From positions 124,001 through 188,000 of the forward strand of contig NZ_CP029194.1 in NCBI RefSeq assembly GCF_008642375.1: 64,000 bases of DNA, in the 5' to 3' direction. Under the pieces are notes generated by a model. That model saw only the letters and a program-made list of their open reading frames with translations, made no database searches and was not told where the DNA came from. The translations under genes were made by a program, and so were the position numbers. Below are positions 9,301 through 16,609 of this stretch, one piece after another. Source of the stretch: Streptomyces venezuelae. Lineage in GTDB: Bacteria; Actinomycetota; Actinomycetes; Streptomycetales; Streptomycetaceae. The first letter of the stretch is position 1; each line of letters opens with the position of its first letter.

Positions 9301-11853
9301 CGGAAGGGCGCAGGTCGACGCGAGCGGCCACTGCGCCTGGCCCGCCTGCGGGCGGACGTACAGGACGTCCACGTGCGACGGGTCCGCGGACCAGGTGATG
9401 ATCGCGCGGTAGCCGAGGGTTTCGCCGAGCAGGCAGAGCTCCTCGGGATCGGGTATGTCGCTCCGGCCGCCGGTGGCCGTCGGGCGCTTCCCGGTGTCGA
9501 GGTCCCGCATCGCCGTGAAGTCCTCATGGATACGCACGTTGGGGACGTCGGCCACGCGCAGGACTTCCGGCCGCTCGTCCCTCAGACGGGCTTCCAGGCC
9601 CGTGACGCCCCCGGAGAGATCGCCCCAGAGGACGCGCGGGGCGGCACCCGCGTCGACTGCGTCCTGGCCCGTAGCCAGGACGACGTCGTACCGATAGCGT
9701 GTCAGCTCATTGTGGTACGTGCCGCGCTTGACCCGCACATCCACCGCTCGCACACCGGGGAGTTCATCTGCCAGGGAGGTGAACACGGCAGGCGACAGCA
9801 GCAGTTCGGTCTCCAGCCGGGCCTGCTGCTCGGTGCGGCGCCGCAGGCCCTCGGCGTCCATCCGGCCGTCGTCCTGGGCGACGGTCACTCCGGCCTGCAT
9901 GCACCGCAGCAGGTCCAGGTTCCGCAGGTCGCCCAGGAACAGGGAGCCGCCCGGGGCAAGCAGCGGGAGGGCGCCGCGCAGGACGGTGCGCAGATAGTCC
10001 AGGTTCGGGAAGTACTGGACGACGGAGTTGAGGACGATCGCGTCGAAGTGACCGGTGGGCAGTCCGCCGAGGTCGTCGCCGGCCCGGCACTCCAGAGTCA
10101 CCCTGTCGCGCAGCCGGGGGTCGGCCTTCGTCTGGACCCCGAGCGCGTCGATGACGGACGCCGAGAAGTCGGTGCCCCGGTATTCCTCGCACTCCGGCGC
10201 CAGCCGGGACATGAGCAGCCCGGTGCCGACACCGATTTCCAGGACACGGCGGGGCCGCAGCTCACGGATGCGATCGACGGTGACGTCACGCCACTCGCGC
10301 ATCTGCTCCAGAGGGATCGGGAGGTCGTCGTAACTGCTGTTCCAGCCGGCGAAGTTCTCACCGAACTCGACCGAGGCGGCGTCGTTGTAGAGCGCCTCGT
10401 AGATCTCCTGCCACTGGGTGATGTGCTCGTCGGCCTCCGGGGCTGTGGCGGCGGGGACGACGTGCGCCACCAGACGCCGGTCGTCCTCGGCGACCTCGTG
10501 CACCGATACCGCCGCGTCGGCGACACCCGGGTGGACCGTCAGCGCCGCCTCGATCTCGCCGAGTTCGATGCGGAATCCGCGCAGCTTGACCTGGTTGTCG
10601 GCCCGCCCCAGGAACTCGATGGCGTTGTCGGGGCCCAGTACGACGCGGTCGCCTGTGCGGTAGAGCCTGTCGCCGACCGCGCCGAACGGGTCGTCGACGA
10701 AGCGCTCCGCCGTGAGGTCAGGTCGTCCCAGGTACCCCGTGGCCAGGCAGGGTCCGCCTAAGTAGAGTTCGCCGACGGAGCCGGGAGGGACCGGCCGGCC
10801 CTCCGGGTCCAGCACATGGGCGACGGTCGCGCCGATGGGCCGGCCGATGGGAAGGGTCCGCGCGTCCTCGGCGGGCCGGGAGACCTCGTGCCAGGTGGCG
10901 AAGGTGGTGGTCTCGGTGGGGCCGTACACATGCAGCAGCCGGGTCGGGGGGCCGGCGTCGCACACGGCCCGAACCTTGCGTGGGTCGCAAGCCTCGCCGC
11001 CGAACATCAGGACGCTCAGGGGCGCGAAGGCCGCCGGTCGCTCCCGCGCGATCTGGTTGAACAGAGCAGTCGTCAGGAACAGGACGGACACGCCGTGATC
11101 CCGTACGGCACGCTCGAACGCGGGCGGATCGACGACCACGTCCTTGGGCAGCCCCACCACGCGGGCGCCGGCAACGAGGGCCGCCCAGATCTCGAAGGTG
11201 ACTGCGTCGAAAGCCGGGTTGGCGGCCTGCGCCACGCGGTCCTCGGGCGTGAGCTTCACGTAGTCGGTGGATCCCACCAGGTCGAGGACGGCACGGTGCG
11301 GGATGACGGCGCCCTTCGGGGTGCCCGTGGTTCCCGAGGTGTAGCAGACATAGGCGGCGTCCGCGGGATCGGGCGCGAAGCTGGGTGTAGCGGTGGGGAG
11401 TTGGCCGAGATGCGGGGCCAGCGTGTCCAGGGGGACCGTCACCGGGCCCTGGTCCTCGTGGTCCGCCGCGTACGCGGCCGGGGCGACGACGGCGCGGGCG
11501 GCGCAGTCGCGCACGATCAGTCGGCGCCGCTCCAGAGGATGCCCTGGGTCCACGATGACGTAGGCGGCACCTGCCCGGATCACGGCCAGGAGAGTGATGA
11601 TCAGGTCGGCGCCGGCCGGCAGGCACACCACGACGCGGTCTCCCGGCCGAACCCCGCATGCGGTGAGATGCGCCGCTAACTGGTTTGCTCGCGCCCCTAA
11701 TTGACGATACGTCAGGACTGTTTCGTCGTACGGGTACTCGACGGCTACGGCGTCCGGGGTGGCAAGGACGTGTTGTTCGAGAAGAGAGGAGAGCGTGATG
11801 GGTGCGCTGTCCGTTGTGCTCGATGCCGCGTTGCCGGCAGAAGTTAAGTTCAT
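6316..11853 (-). CDS. Non-ribosomal peptide synthetase: A-(N-MT)-PCP-C(dead)-A(vestigial)-MbtH
   Basis: 1845 residues. Domain order: adenylation core (about 20-465; A3 YTSGTTGTPKG, A5 YGPTET, A7 YRTGD), S-adenosylmethionine N-methyltransferase inserted before the A10 lysine (about 470-730; VLEIGVGTGLL), A10 PLTPNGKVDRR (900-909), carrier protein with GGHS at Ser961, a condensation-like domain (about 1010-1370) in which HHxxxDG reads HPGAADA, a shortened adenylation-like domain (about 1390-1775) lacking A3, A5, A7 and A10, and an MbtH-like domain (about 1786-1840). The specificity code reads roughly D-A-F-F-M-G-V-F-A-K, suggesting an aliphatic residue. It would load and N-methylate one amino acid; the downstream half looks catalytically dead and may serve as a platform for the MbtH domain. 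There is no thioesterase. It is the first gene of the operon, with a GGGAAG-like site before the ATG. Confidence 0.95.
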   Translation of the reverse strand: MNLTSAGNAASSTTDSAPITLSSLLEQHVLATPDAVAVEYPYDETVLTYRQLGARANQLAAHLTACGVRPGDRVVVCLPAGADLIITLLAVIRAGAAYVIVDPGHPLERRRLIVRDCAARAVVAPAAYAADHEDQGPVTVPLDTLAPHLGQLPTATPSFAPDPADAAYVCYTSGTTGTPKGAVIPHRAVLDLVGSTDYVKLTPEDRVAQAANPAFDAVTFEIWAALVAGARVVGLPKDVVVDPPAFERAVRDHGVSVLFLTTALFNQIARERPAAFAPLSVLMFGGEACDPRKVRAVCDAGPPTRLLHVYGPTETTTFATWHEVSRPAEDARTLPIGRPIGATVAHVLDPEGRPVPPGSVGELYLGGPCLATGYLGRPDLTAERFVDDPFGAVGDRLYRTGDRVVLGPDNAIEFLGRADNQVKLRGFRIELGEIEAALTVHPGVADAAVSVHEVAEDDRRLVAHVVPAATAPEADEHITQWQEIYEALYNDAASVEFGENFAGWNSSYDDLPIPLEQMREWRDVTVDRIRELRPRRVLEIGVGTGLLMSRLAPECEEYRGTDFSASVIDALGVQTKADPRLRDRVTLECRAGDDLGGLPTGHFDAIVLNSVVQYFPNLDYLRTVLRGALPLLAPGGSLFLGDLRNLDLLRCMQAGVTVAQDDGRMDAEGLRRRTEQQARLETELLLSPAVFTSLADELPGVRAVDVRVKRGTYHNELTRYRYDVVLATGQDAVDAGAAPRVLWGDLSGGVTGLEARLRDERPEVLRVADVPNVRIHEDFTAMRDLDTGKRPTATGGRSDIPDPEELCLLGETLGYRAIITWSADPSHVDVLYVRPQAGQAQWPLASTCALPTLADADSGANSPNAFDRTTDLGSVLRGYLQEQLPDYMVPSAFMMLDAMPLTPNGKVDRRALPVPVFSAARGTPPGTPLEELVRDLFAEVLALPGYEVSADSNFFAVGGHSLAAARLMARLRASLGEDPGARALYEAPTPALLAARLGDPRPPHGGVTCDGSYVLPLRLSGTLHTAALDAALDDLSVRHGMRRVPGITAEPATEADALAALRTARRHPVGDADEHSWSTRLFTLAPDEHLLLVVLHPGAADAWSLPVLASDFATAYTARVTGGTPLREPVALPVPERDRPAPTDGPAPTALPTTPTGGDGPSYGTWRTSVDAGTHRRFAEGAAEHGTTLFMLVHAGMAALLARLGAGDDIVLAAQVPNRGEQALRAAVGPLDRMLSLRTDVSGDPTFRTLLHRVRDADLAAYRQAEPLRTSPGGVVLAVAPQTAPVLEAAGLGVRMGEPEWPDPAAELRLVLTERRSVTGAAEGIDIAVTFRRETVGRDTAVSVTEQLLALLDSALGAPGTPVSLLALYSEESLVRAQRAWNGPAYELPDTTMTRLFAEQADTRPDAAALVYAGRTIGYAALDSCSERVAERLSEHGAGPGTVVAVSLGSPVDFSVAVLAVAKVGAVCLPLAGDAGDGDVLKRLGAARPTLVVADASVDAGGVPVLLVGPGSDEPNLLDPVEETGTPGRRSSRDEDEGPAVSPHRPVLMAPAGADHALVGDESIVVLATRNAARRPGARAAWLTRTPRPDTDAAFDLLTALACGRTLLIPDVGAATDTSALADWLRLTAPDEVWAPAETAAALLRDSAGPAADLPGVRELLVHTTAGTATSVDVPSTGPAVVTRHGAAEARLLTESAPGAGDSPLGDHRVYILDAALRPVPPGAVGALYVAGTGVAHGYADRPGSSAERFVPDPFGAPGSRMWRAVTAARRTADGRWQALDTPWQDDPFEDEYATFVVAVDAEGRHALWPASLSVPAGWQVAHPEDIRELCLDHVEEHAAAGRGV
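6334..6498 (-). other. MbtH-like domain fused to the NRPS C-terminus
   Basis: The last 60 residues of the NRPS read as an MbtH-like protein: DPFEDEYATFVVAVDAEG, then HALWPASLSVPAGW (the conserved SxWP and PxGW), then CLDHVEEH. The terminal WTDMRP-type motif is missing. MbtH proteins bind and activate adenylation domains and are normally stand-alone or N-terminal fusions. Here the domain follows a vestigial adenylation domain directly. Confidence 0.9.
6529..8826 (-). other. Degenerate condensation domain plus vestigial adenylation domain
   Basis: The condensation-like part keeps overall family similarity (for example VLHPGAADAWS and PNRGEQALRAAVGPLDRMLSLR), but the second, catalytic histidine of HHxxxDG is Pro and the Gly is Ala. 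The following part resembles an adenylation domain at its start (AAALVYAGRTIGYAALDS) and near A7, where RMWRAVTAARRTADG replaces RMYRTGD. The ATP loop, A5 and the catalytic lysine are absent. Neither part is likely to catalyse its family reaction. Confidence 0.85.
9664..10446 (-). other. N-methyltransferase domain inserted in the NRPS adenylation domain
   Basis: Residues about 470-730 of the NRPS. The SAM-binding motif VLEIGVGTGLL is followed by the acidic/TDFS segment, then FDAIVLNSVVQYFPN and the glycine loop LLAPGGSLFLGDLRN. This is the usual position of amide-N-methylating domains, between the A8 and A9/A10 motifs. The bound aminoacyl thioester is expected to be N-methylated before condensation. 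Confidence 0.9.
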
Positions 11854-12479
11854 GCTTCCCGTCGCTCATGCGTAAGCCGAAAAGAAGCAACATCCCCGTT
11901 ATCGGCTCAAACTGAAAATTGAACGGTGCAACTCTGAATCCGATTTTCGAACGCCGCTGACGCTACAACGAGCCTCCTGAAGGGGTCAACCATGATTCGT
12001 CAGCGGTCGCGAGTGAACCCCTTCCATCCTGCATACGTGCAGGTAAGGAGGGCTTTGAGAGCGTGGACGACGGCGCCGATGCGGCGGGTGGGGCATCTGG
12101 CCCGCCGGAGCAGGCGCCAGGTCCTCAATTGTAAGAAGACGACAAACACGTTCTCCAGGAGCTCGGAGCCGGACGTGATCCCCGTCGGTGGCCGCAGGGG
12201 GGCGAACGGTGGCGCGCCGGCGCACGGTAGGCGCTCCGCGAGCACGAGGATCTGCCGGATCAGACACGCCTGGACGACGCCGTGGGATCGCGCCGGCGCG
12301 CCATGGTCGAGAATCCGTCAAGTGGGCATGGGCATAAGGTCGGTCGGCCTCAACGACTCGGCAGGGGGTCGGCAGCTCAGCCACTCGTCGGCCACGATGA
12401 CGCACGAACCCGTCCGCAACACCGGCCATTACGTTCCCGACGGGACCGAATCAACCGTCGAACCGTTACGCTCCCCCGC
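11854..12479. other. Intergenic region upstream of the NRPS operon; no gene recognised
   Basis: 626 bases separate the divergent NRPS operon and the phospholipase-like gene. The 80 bases next to the NRPS start are much more AT-rich than the surroundings (for example AACTGAAAATTGAAC near 11911-11925) and probably hold its promoter, but I could not fix a -10/-35 pair. Short reading frames on both strands between 11986 and 12590 have no recognisable family and poor coding character. A small inverted repeat lies at 12028-12043. Confidence 0.6.
12028..12043. repeat. Inverted repeat CCTGCA-TACG-TGCAGG
   Basis: A perfect 6-bp inverted repeat with a 4-base centre, about 175 bases upstream of the NRPS operon start. 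The size suits a regulator operator, but no second copy was seen, so function is uncertain. Confidence 0.35.
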
Positions 12480-13601
12480 ATGCCAATCATGGACATGTCA
12501 CCCAGGAGTTCCCGCCCACGCGTGGGCCCACGGTTCGGACCGCGCCCGGTCCGGACCGCTTCGTCGCGGAGAGCCGGACGACTTTCCGTGATCCTCCTCC
12601 TCTTGGCGAGCCTCCTCGGACTACCGGCCCTGGCCAGTGCCACGCCGCCCTCCGCATCGACCCGCGCGTCCGCGGTGGCGTCGAACGCGAACGACACGGC
12701 CGTGGCCCAGGCCCGGGCACGCTGGGGCGACCGGCGGCTCGACGAGGTCTCGTTCCTCGGTACCCACAACGCGTTCACCAACTACGAGGACTCCCGCTGG
12801 AGTTCGGTGGCCCAGTCCGAGTCCGTACGCCACCAGCTCGACAACGGAGTGCGCGGCCTCAGCCTGGACACCCATTGGTACGAGCGCAGCACGTGGCTCT
12901 GCGTCATCAGCTTCGGCAGCGACTGCTACCCGAGCGACGCCTACCTCTGCCACGGCGAGTGCAAGACCTTCGCCGGGGTCACGTACGCACTGCCCCGACA
13001 GTCCCTCCAGAGCAGCATGCAGACCGTGGTGGATTTCCTCGCAGCGAACCCCCAAGAAGTCGTGACCATCTTCCTGGAGGACTACGTCAGCGCCCAGCAG
13101 CTCGGCAGCTCGCTCGGGCGGGTACGCGGCCTCGACCAGCTGCTCTTCCGGCCCGACGCATGGAACGTGCGCCAGCAGGGGTGGCCGAGGATGACCGACC
13201 TCGTCGGCTCCGGGAAGCGCCTGCTGATCTTCAGCGACGCGCCCGACCGTGAACACCTGGGTGTCATGTACGACAAGGCCTGGACCGTCAGCAACTTCTG
13301 GAGCCTGGGAGACCTCGGCAACGACCTCTCCTGCGTCAGTCGGTGGGCCGACGTGCCGTTGGACCGTCAGGAGCCGGGCTTCCGGCGGCTCTTCACCATG
13401 AGCCACCATCGGAACGTACCCACGGTCATCAACGCCGCCCTCGACAACGGAACCAAGCTGCGCGACCGCATCGACCGGCAGTGCCGCCCGGCGGCCGGCG
13501 GTCGCGACCCGAACTTCGTCTCGGTCGACTTCCACCGGGTGTCCGACGCCAGCGGCCACACACCGGCTTCGATCGTCGCGGAACTGAACGCCCGGAACTG
13601 A
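12480..13601 (+). CDS. Secreted PI-PLC X-domain-like phosphodiesterase
   Basis: About 373 residues. An N-terminal basic stretch and hydrophobic core (LSVILLLLASLLGLPALASA) form a Sec signal peptide. The mature part has the PLC-like phosphodiesterase signature LDEVSFLGTHNAFTNYED (first catalytic His), then GVRGLSLDTHWY, YLCHGEC with the second His, and VVDFLAANPQEVVTIFLEDY. These match the bacterial PI-PLC/glycerophosphodiesterase TIM-barrel family, which cleaves phosphodiester headgroups outside the cell. Candidate ATGs lie at 12480, 12489 and 12495, all before the signal peptide; none has a clear ribosome-binding site. It is convergent with the NHL-repeat gene. Confidence 0.88.
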   Translation: MPIMDMSPRSSRPRVGPRFGPRPVRTASSRRAGRLSVILLLLASLLGLPALASATPPSASTRASAVASNANDTAVAQARARWGDRRLDEVSFLGTHNAFTNYEDSRWSSVAQSESVRHQLDNGVRGLSLDTHWYERSTWLCVISFGSDCYPSDAYLCHGECKTFAGVTYALPRQSLQSSMQTVVDFLAANPQEVVTIFLEDYVSAQQLGSSLGRVRGLDQLLFRPDAWNVRQQGWPRMTDLVGSGKRLLIFSDAPDREHLGVMYDKAWTVSNFWSLGDLGNDLSCVSRWADVPLDRQEPGFRRLFTMSHHRNVPTVINAALDNGTKLRDRIDRQCRPAAGGRDPNFVSVDFHRVSDASGHTPASIVAELNARN

Positions 13602-13621
13602 AACCCTGTCGACACCCTGCA

Positions 13622-13656
13622 CGGCCCGCCCGTCCCAGCCCGTGGCGGGTGGGCCG
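13622..13656. terminator. Hairpin between convergent genes
   Basis: CGGCCCGCCCG pairs with CGGGTGGGCCG (11-bp stem, one G-U, 13-base loop), 20 bases after the phospholipase stop and 90 bases from the stop of the opposing NHL gene. No T tract follows, as is common in Streptomyces. It may serve both directions. Confidence 0.5.
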
Positions 13657-13746
13657 CACTTTCCCGCACCCTCACCCTCGGACGACCGGGCCCCGGAGCG
13701 GCCAGGACCGAAGAGTCGGCAGTCCGAGGCGCCGGATCGTGGTGTT

Positions 13747-14688
13747 TCAGGGGCGGGTGCCCATCGGTGGGAAGGCGAGGCCCGTCGGCGTGTTCAGGCC
13801 GGTGGACGGGAGGGTGGTCTGACCACCGCCTGTCTCCTGGACTCGGACCACCCGGTCGTTGAAGCCGTCGGCGATGTACAGGCCGCCGCAGCCGTCGAGC
13901 GCGAGGCCGAGCGGATCGCCGAGACCGGTGGTGGGGACGGTGGTCTGGCCGCCGCCCTCCGCGATCTTGACCACGCGGTTGTTGCCGCTGTCGGCGATGT
14001 AGAGGTCCCCCGTGGCGCTGAGTGCCAGGCCGGTCGGCTGCGAGAGGCCGAGGGTGGGGATCGTGGACTGGCCGCTCCCGTCACCGGCCACCTTGACGAC
14101 GCGGTCGTCGACGAAGTCGGAGACGTACAGGTTCCCGGTGGCGTCCAGCGCCAGCCCCCAGGGGTGCAGCAGCCCCGTCGTCGGCACGGTCGTCCGGGTA
14201 CCGCTCGCCACGGACACCTTCACGACCCTGTCGTTGAAGCTGTCGGCGACGTAGAGATTCCCGGCCCGGTCAAGGGCGAGCCCCAGGGGGCGGGACAGGC
14301 CGTCGGTGGGGACGGTGGACTGGCAGCCCCCGGACGCCGCCCTCACGACCACGCGGTTGTTGCCGGTGTCCGACACGTAGAGGTGGCCCGACGCGTCCCA
14401 GACCATGCCCGTCGGCCGTACGAGCCCCTCGAAGGGCACGGGTGTCTGATCGCCGCCTCTCGTGGGCAGGGCGACAACCCGGTTGTCGCCGTAGTCGGAC
14501 ACGTACAGGAGCGCATGCGCGGAGGTCCGGCCGTCCTGCGACGGGGTCGCGTCCGCCATCGTCGTGGGCAGCGCGCACAGCGCCGCGAGGCCCACCGCGG
14601 CAGCGAGCCGACGGGCCCACCGGGACGTGGCACGCCCCTTCGAGAGCACGAGCGTCACCGTTCCGGGCCTGGCCGTCGTACGTACCAT
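13747..14688 (-). CDS. Secreted NHL-repeat beta-propeller protein
   Basis: 313 residues from the ATG at 14688, which has a GGGGAG site just upstream; a longer reading frame back to 14820 lacks one. The N-terminus is a signal peptide (RRLAAAVGLAALCALPTTMADA). The rest is six NHL-type repeats of about 42 residues, each with the pattern GLALD..GNLYVAD..N(D/N)RVVK and a TTVPTTGL-like linker, as in the PknD sensor and Vgb lyase families. The propeller is probably complete (six blades). NHL propellers bind ligands or proteins; no enzyme residues can be assigned. It is probably a cell-surface or extracellular binding protein. It is convergent with the phospholipase-like gene. Confidence 0.88.
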   Translation of the reverse strand: MVRTTARPGTVTLVLSKGRATSRWARRLAAAVGLAALCALPTTMADATPSQDGRTSAHALLYVSDYGDNRVVALPTRGGDQTPVPFEGLVRPTGMVWDASGHLYVSDTGNNRVVVRAASGGCQSTVPTDGLSRPLGLALDRAGNLYVADSFNDRVVKVSVASGTRTTVPTTGLLHPWGLALDATGNLYVSDFVDDRVVKVAGDGSGQSTIPTLGLSQPTGLALSATGDLYIADSGNNRVVKIAEGGGQTTVPTTGLGDPLGLALDGCGGLYIADGFNDRVVRVQETGGGQTTLPSTGLNTPTGLAFPPMGTRP

Positions 14689-14933
14689 GACTCCCCATCG
14701 GGTCCGAGCGGCCGGCCCACTGCCGTACCTGCGCCGACCATAGGAAGTGGCGCCGGAAGATACGGGAACCACGCCGCCCGCCCTCCCCCCGGGCCACTCC
14801 CATGTCCGGGACGGATGCATGACGGCGCACTGCGGCGCCGGTGCCGGCCGCCCGCCCTTGCGGAGACCTCACCCCACGAAGGCGAAGCAGACATGGCAGC
14901 ACGGCCCCACCGCCGTCCCACCACCCGGTCCGG

Positions 14934-16538
14934 TCAGTCGAGCAGGACGCCGGGGTTCAGGATGCGGTGGGGGTCCAGGGCGTCCTTGGCTGCGTGCAGT
15001 GCCAGCGCGAAGGGCTCCGGACGCTGGAGGTCGTAGCCGGCGCGGTGGTCACGGCCGACGGCGTGGTGGTGCGTGATCGTGGCACGGTGGCGGTGCAGTA
15101 TCTCGCCGGCGACGGCCTTGATGTCGTCCCAGACCTGGACCTCGTCGCCGGGTCGGCCGGCGACGGCCACGGTGAAGTAGGGAGCGGCCCCGTCGGAATA
15201 GACGTGGGTCAGGCGGCAGTTGACGGTGGCCGGGTGTCCTGTGATCTTCAGGGCGGCGGCGCCCACCTCGGTACGGACGGCGTCGATCAAGGCGGGAATC
15301 TTGTCCCAGGTGGCGGCGGTCTCGAAGGTCTCGACGACGGCGCCCATGCGGGCCAGGCCGTCACGCAGGTAGGGCATGCGCAGGAACGCCGAACGCCAGG
15401 CACTCACGGCCGAGCCGGCCGAGGCGTCACGGTCCGCCGTGGGCATGTCGGCTCGGCCGCCGTGGGCGCGGGCCAGCTCCACCGCGCTCGCGAGGCGGTC
15501 GCCGACGGGTCCGGTGGCGGATTCGAAGCCCAGGACCAGGACGGAGGAGCCGTCGTGGGAGGCGCCGGAGAAGAGGGCTTCGCCGGCGTCGAGCAGGCGG
15601 CAGTTGGCCGGGGCGAGGTCGGACTGGGCGATGGCACGCACGGCGTCCAGCGCGCGGTGGAAGTCGGTGAAGGCCACGGACGCGGAGGCTTTGTGGCGGG
15701 GGCGTTCCTGCAAGCGCATCCATGCCTCGGTGATGACGCCGAGCGCGCCCTCGGATCCGAGGAAGAGCCGGTCGGGCGACGGACCGGCGCCGGAGGCGGG
15801 CAGGCGCCAGGACGTACCGGCTCCGGCGGGTGTGATCACACGCAGGGACTGCACGAAGTCGTCGATGTGGGTGCGGCCGGTGGCGTAGTGGCCGCCGGCC
15901 CGAGTGGCGAGCCAGCCGCCGAGGGTGGAGAACTCGAAGCTCTGCGGGAAGTGGCGCAGGGTCAGGCCGTGAGGCCGCAACTGCTCTTCCAGGACGGGGC
16001 CGAGAGCTCCTGCCTGGATGTGAGCCGAGCGGCCGGCGGTGTCGATCTCCAGAACGCGGTCCATCGAGGTCAGGTCGAGCGACAGTACGGCGCGGTGGGC
16101 ATCGCCGCGGTACTCCACGCCGCCGACCACCGAGGAGCCGCCGCCGAAGGGAATGACGGCCACGTCGTGCTCGCCGGCCCAGTCGAGCAGCTCGGACACC
16201 TCCCGGTCGCAGGTGGGGTGGGCGACGAGGTCGGGGATCCGGCCGGGACGGGCGCGAAGGGCCCGGATGACGTCTCGGTAGGCCTTGCCCATGGCGTGGG
16301 CGGCGCGCGCCCGCGGGTCGCCGGTGGCCAGGTGTGCCAGGGAGGGCGGGGGCGACACGGCGGGTCGGGCGATGGACAGATCGGCGATACGGGGTATCGG
16401 CAGCGGGCGGGCCAGGGTTCCCGGAAGCAAGGCCCCCATCGCAGCGCATTCGGCGTCGTCGGGGTGGGCGTCGGTATGGCCCCAGCCCCACCAGGAACGG
16501 GTGCGGGCGGAGCGGGGCACAGAGGGGATCGCAGACAT
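14934..16538 (-). CDS. FAD-binding oxidase, alkyl-dihydroxyacetonephosphate synthase-like
   Basis: 534 residues, PCMH-type FAD domain plus the C-terminal cap of the AGPS/D-lactate-dehydrogenase family. Signature pieces are RSWWGWGHTD at the N-terminus, VIPFGGGSSVVGGVE (FAD pyrophosphate loop, about 128-142), HFPQSFEFSTLGGWLATRAGG (about 200-220) and TITHHHAVGRDH near 487-498, the histidine loop used by AGPS. In eukaryotes this enzyme makes ether lipids; the bacterial role is uncertain, probably an FAD-linked oxidase of lipid-like or hydroxyacid substrates. It is divergent from a TetR gene over two TTACC-N4-GGTAA sites, so it is the likely repression target. SD GGAGC precedes the ATG. Confidence 0.92.
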   Translation of the reverse strand: MSAIPSVPRSARTRSWWGWGHTDAHPDDAECAAMGALLPGTLARPLPIPRIADLSIARPAVSPPPSLAHLATGDPRARAAHAMGKAYRDVIRALRARPGRIPDLVAHPTCDREVSELLDWAGEHDVAVIPFGGGSSVVGGVEYRGDAHRAVLSLDLTSMDRVLEIDTAGRSAHIQAGALGPVLEEQLRPHGLTLRHFPQSFEFSTLGGWLATRAGGHYATGRTHIDDFVQSLRVITPAGAGTSWRLPASGAGPSPDRLFLGSEGALGVITEAWMRLQERPRHKASASVAFTDFHRALDAVRAIAQSDLAPANCRLLDAGEALFSGASHDGSSVLVLGFESATGPVGDRLASAVELARAHGGRADMPTADRDASAGSAVSAWRSAFLRMPYLRDGLARMGAVVETFETAATWDKIPALIDAVRTEVGAAALKITGHPATVNCRLTHVYSDGAAPYFTVAVAGRPGDEVQVWDDIKAVAGEILHRHRATITHHHAVGRDHRAGYDLQRPEPFALALHAAKDALDPHRILNPGVLLD

Positions 16539-16569
16539 GAGAGTGCTCCCAGTCGAGGTCCGTTTGAAC

Positions 16570-16598
16570 TTACCCAGTGGTAAATTACCTTAAGGTAA
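16570..16598. promoter_or_regulatory. Tandem TetR operators TTACC-N4-GGTAA
   Basis: Two 14-bp inverted repeats with the same arms: 16570-16583 TTACCCAGTGGTAA and 16585-16598 TTACCTTAAGGTAA (the second perfectly palindromic). Their centres are 15 bp apart. They sit between the divergent flavoprotein and TetR genes, 11 bases before the TetR ATG, where they would control both promoters. Confidence 0.85.
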
Positions 16599-16609
16599 GA
16601 TCTGTTTCC

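Larger units (their letters stand above)
1..11853 (-). other. NRPS biosynthetic gene cluster, right-hand end
   Basis: Six minus-strand genes run in one direction: NRPS, 2-oxoglutarate hydroxylase, ATP-grasp ligase, caspase-like protein, MFS exporter and a second NRPS that continues past position 1. The ATP-grasp/caspase-like and caspase-like/MFS pairs overlap by 4 bases, and the second NRPS starts 4 bases after the MFS stop, so at least these four are translationally coupled. The gaps between NRPS1, hydroxylase and ligase are only 50-72 bases. The cluster border on this side is probably the intergenic region 11854-12479, because the next gene points away and encodes an unrelated secreted phospholipase-like protein. 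Confidence 0.9.

Noticed and set aside
8974..10761. Plus-strand open frame of 595 codons opposite the NRPS
   Set aside because: It lies wholly within the clearly functional NRPS methyltransferase and adenylation region, lacks domains, and has high-GC shadow composition.
11986..12591. Overlapping 147- to 199-codon frames on both strands upstream of the phospholipase
   Set aside because: No domain or ribosome site and codon use unlike genes nearby; treated as intergenic.
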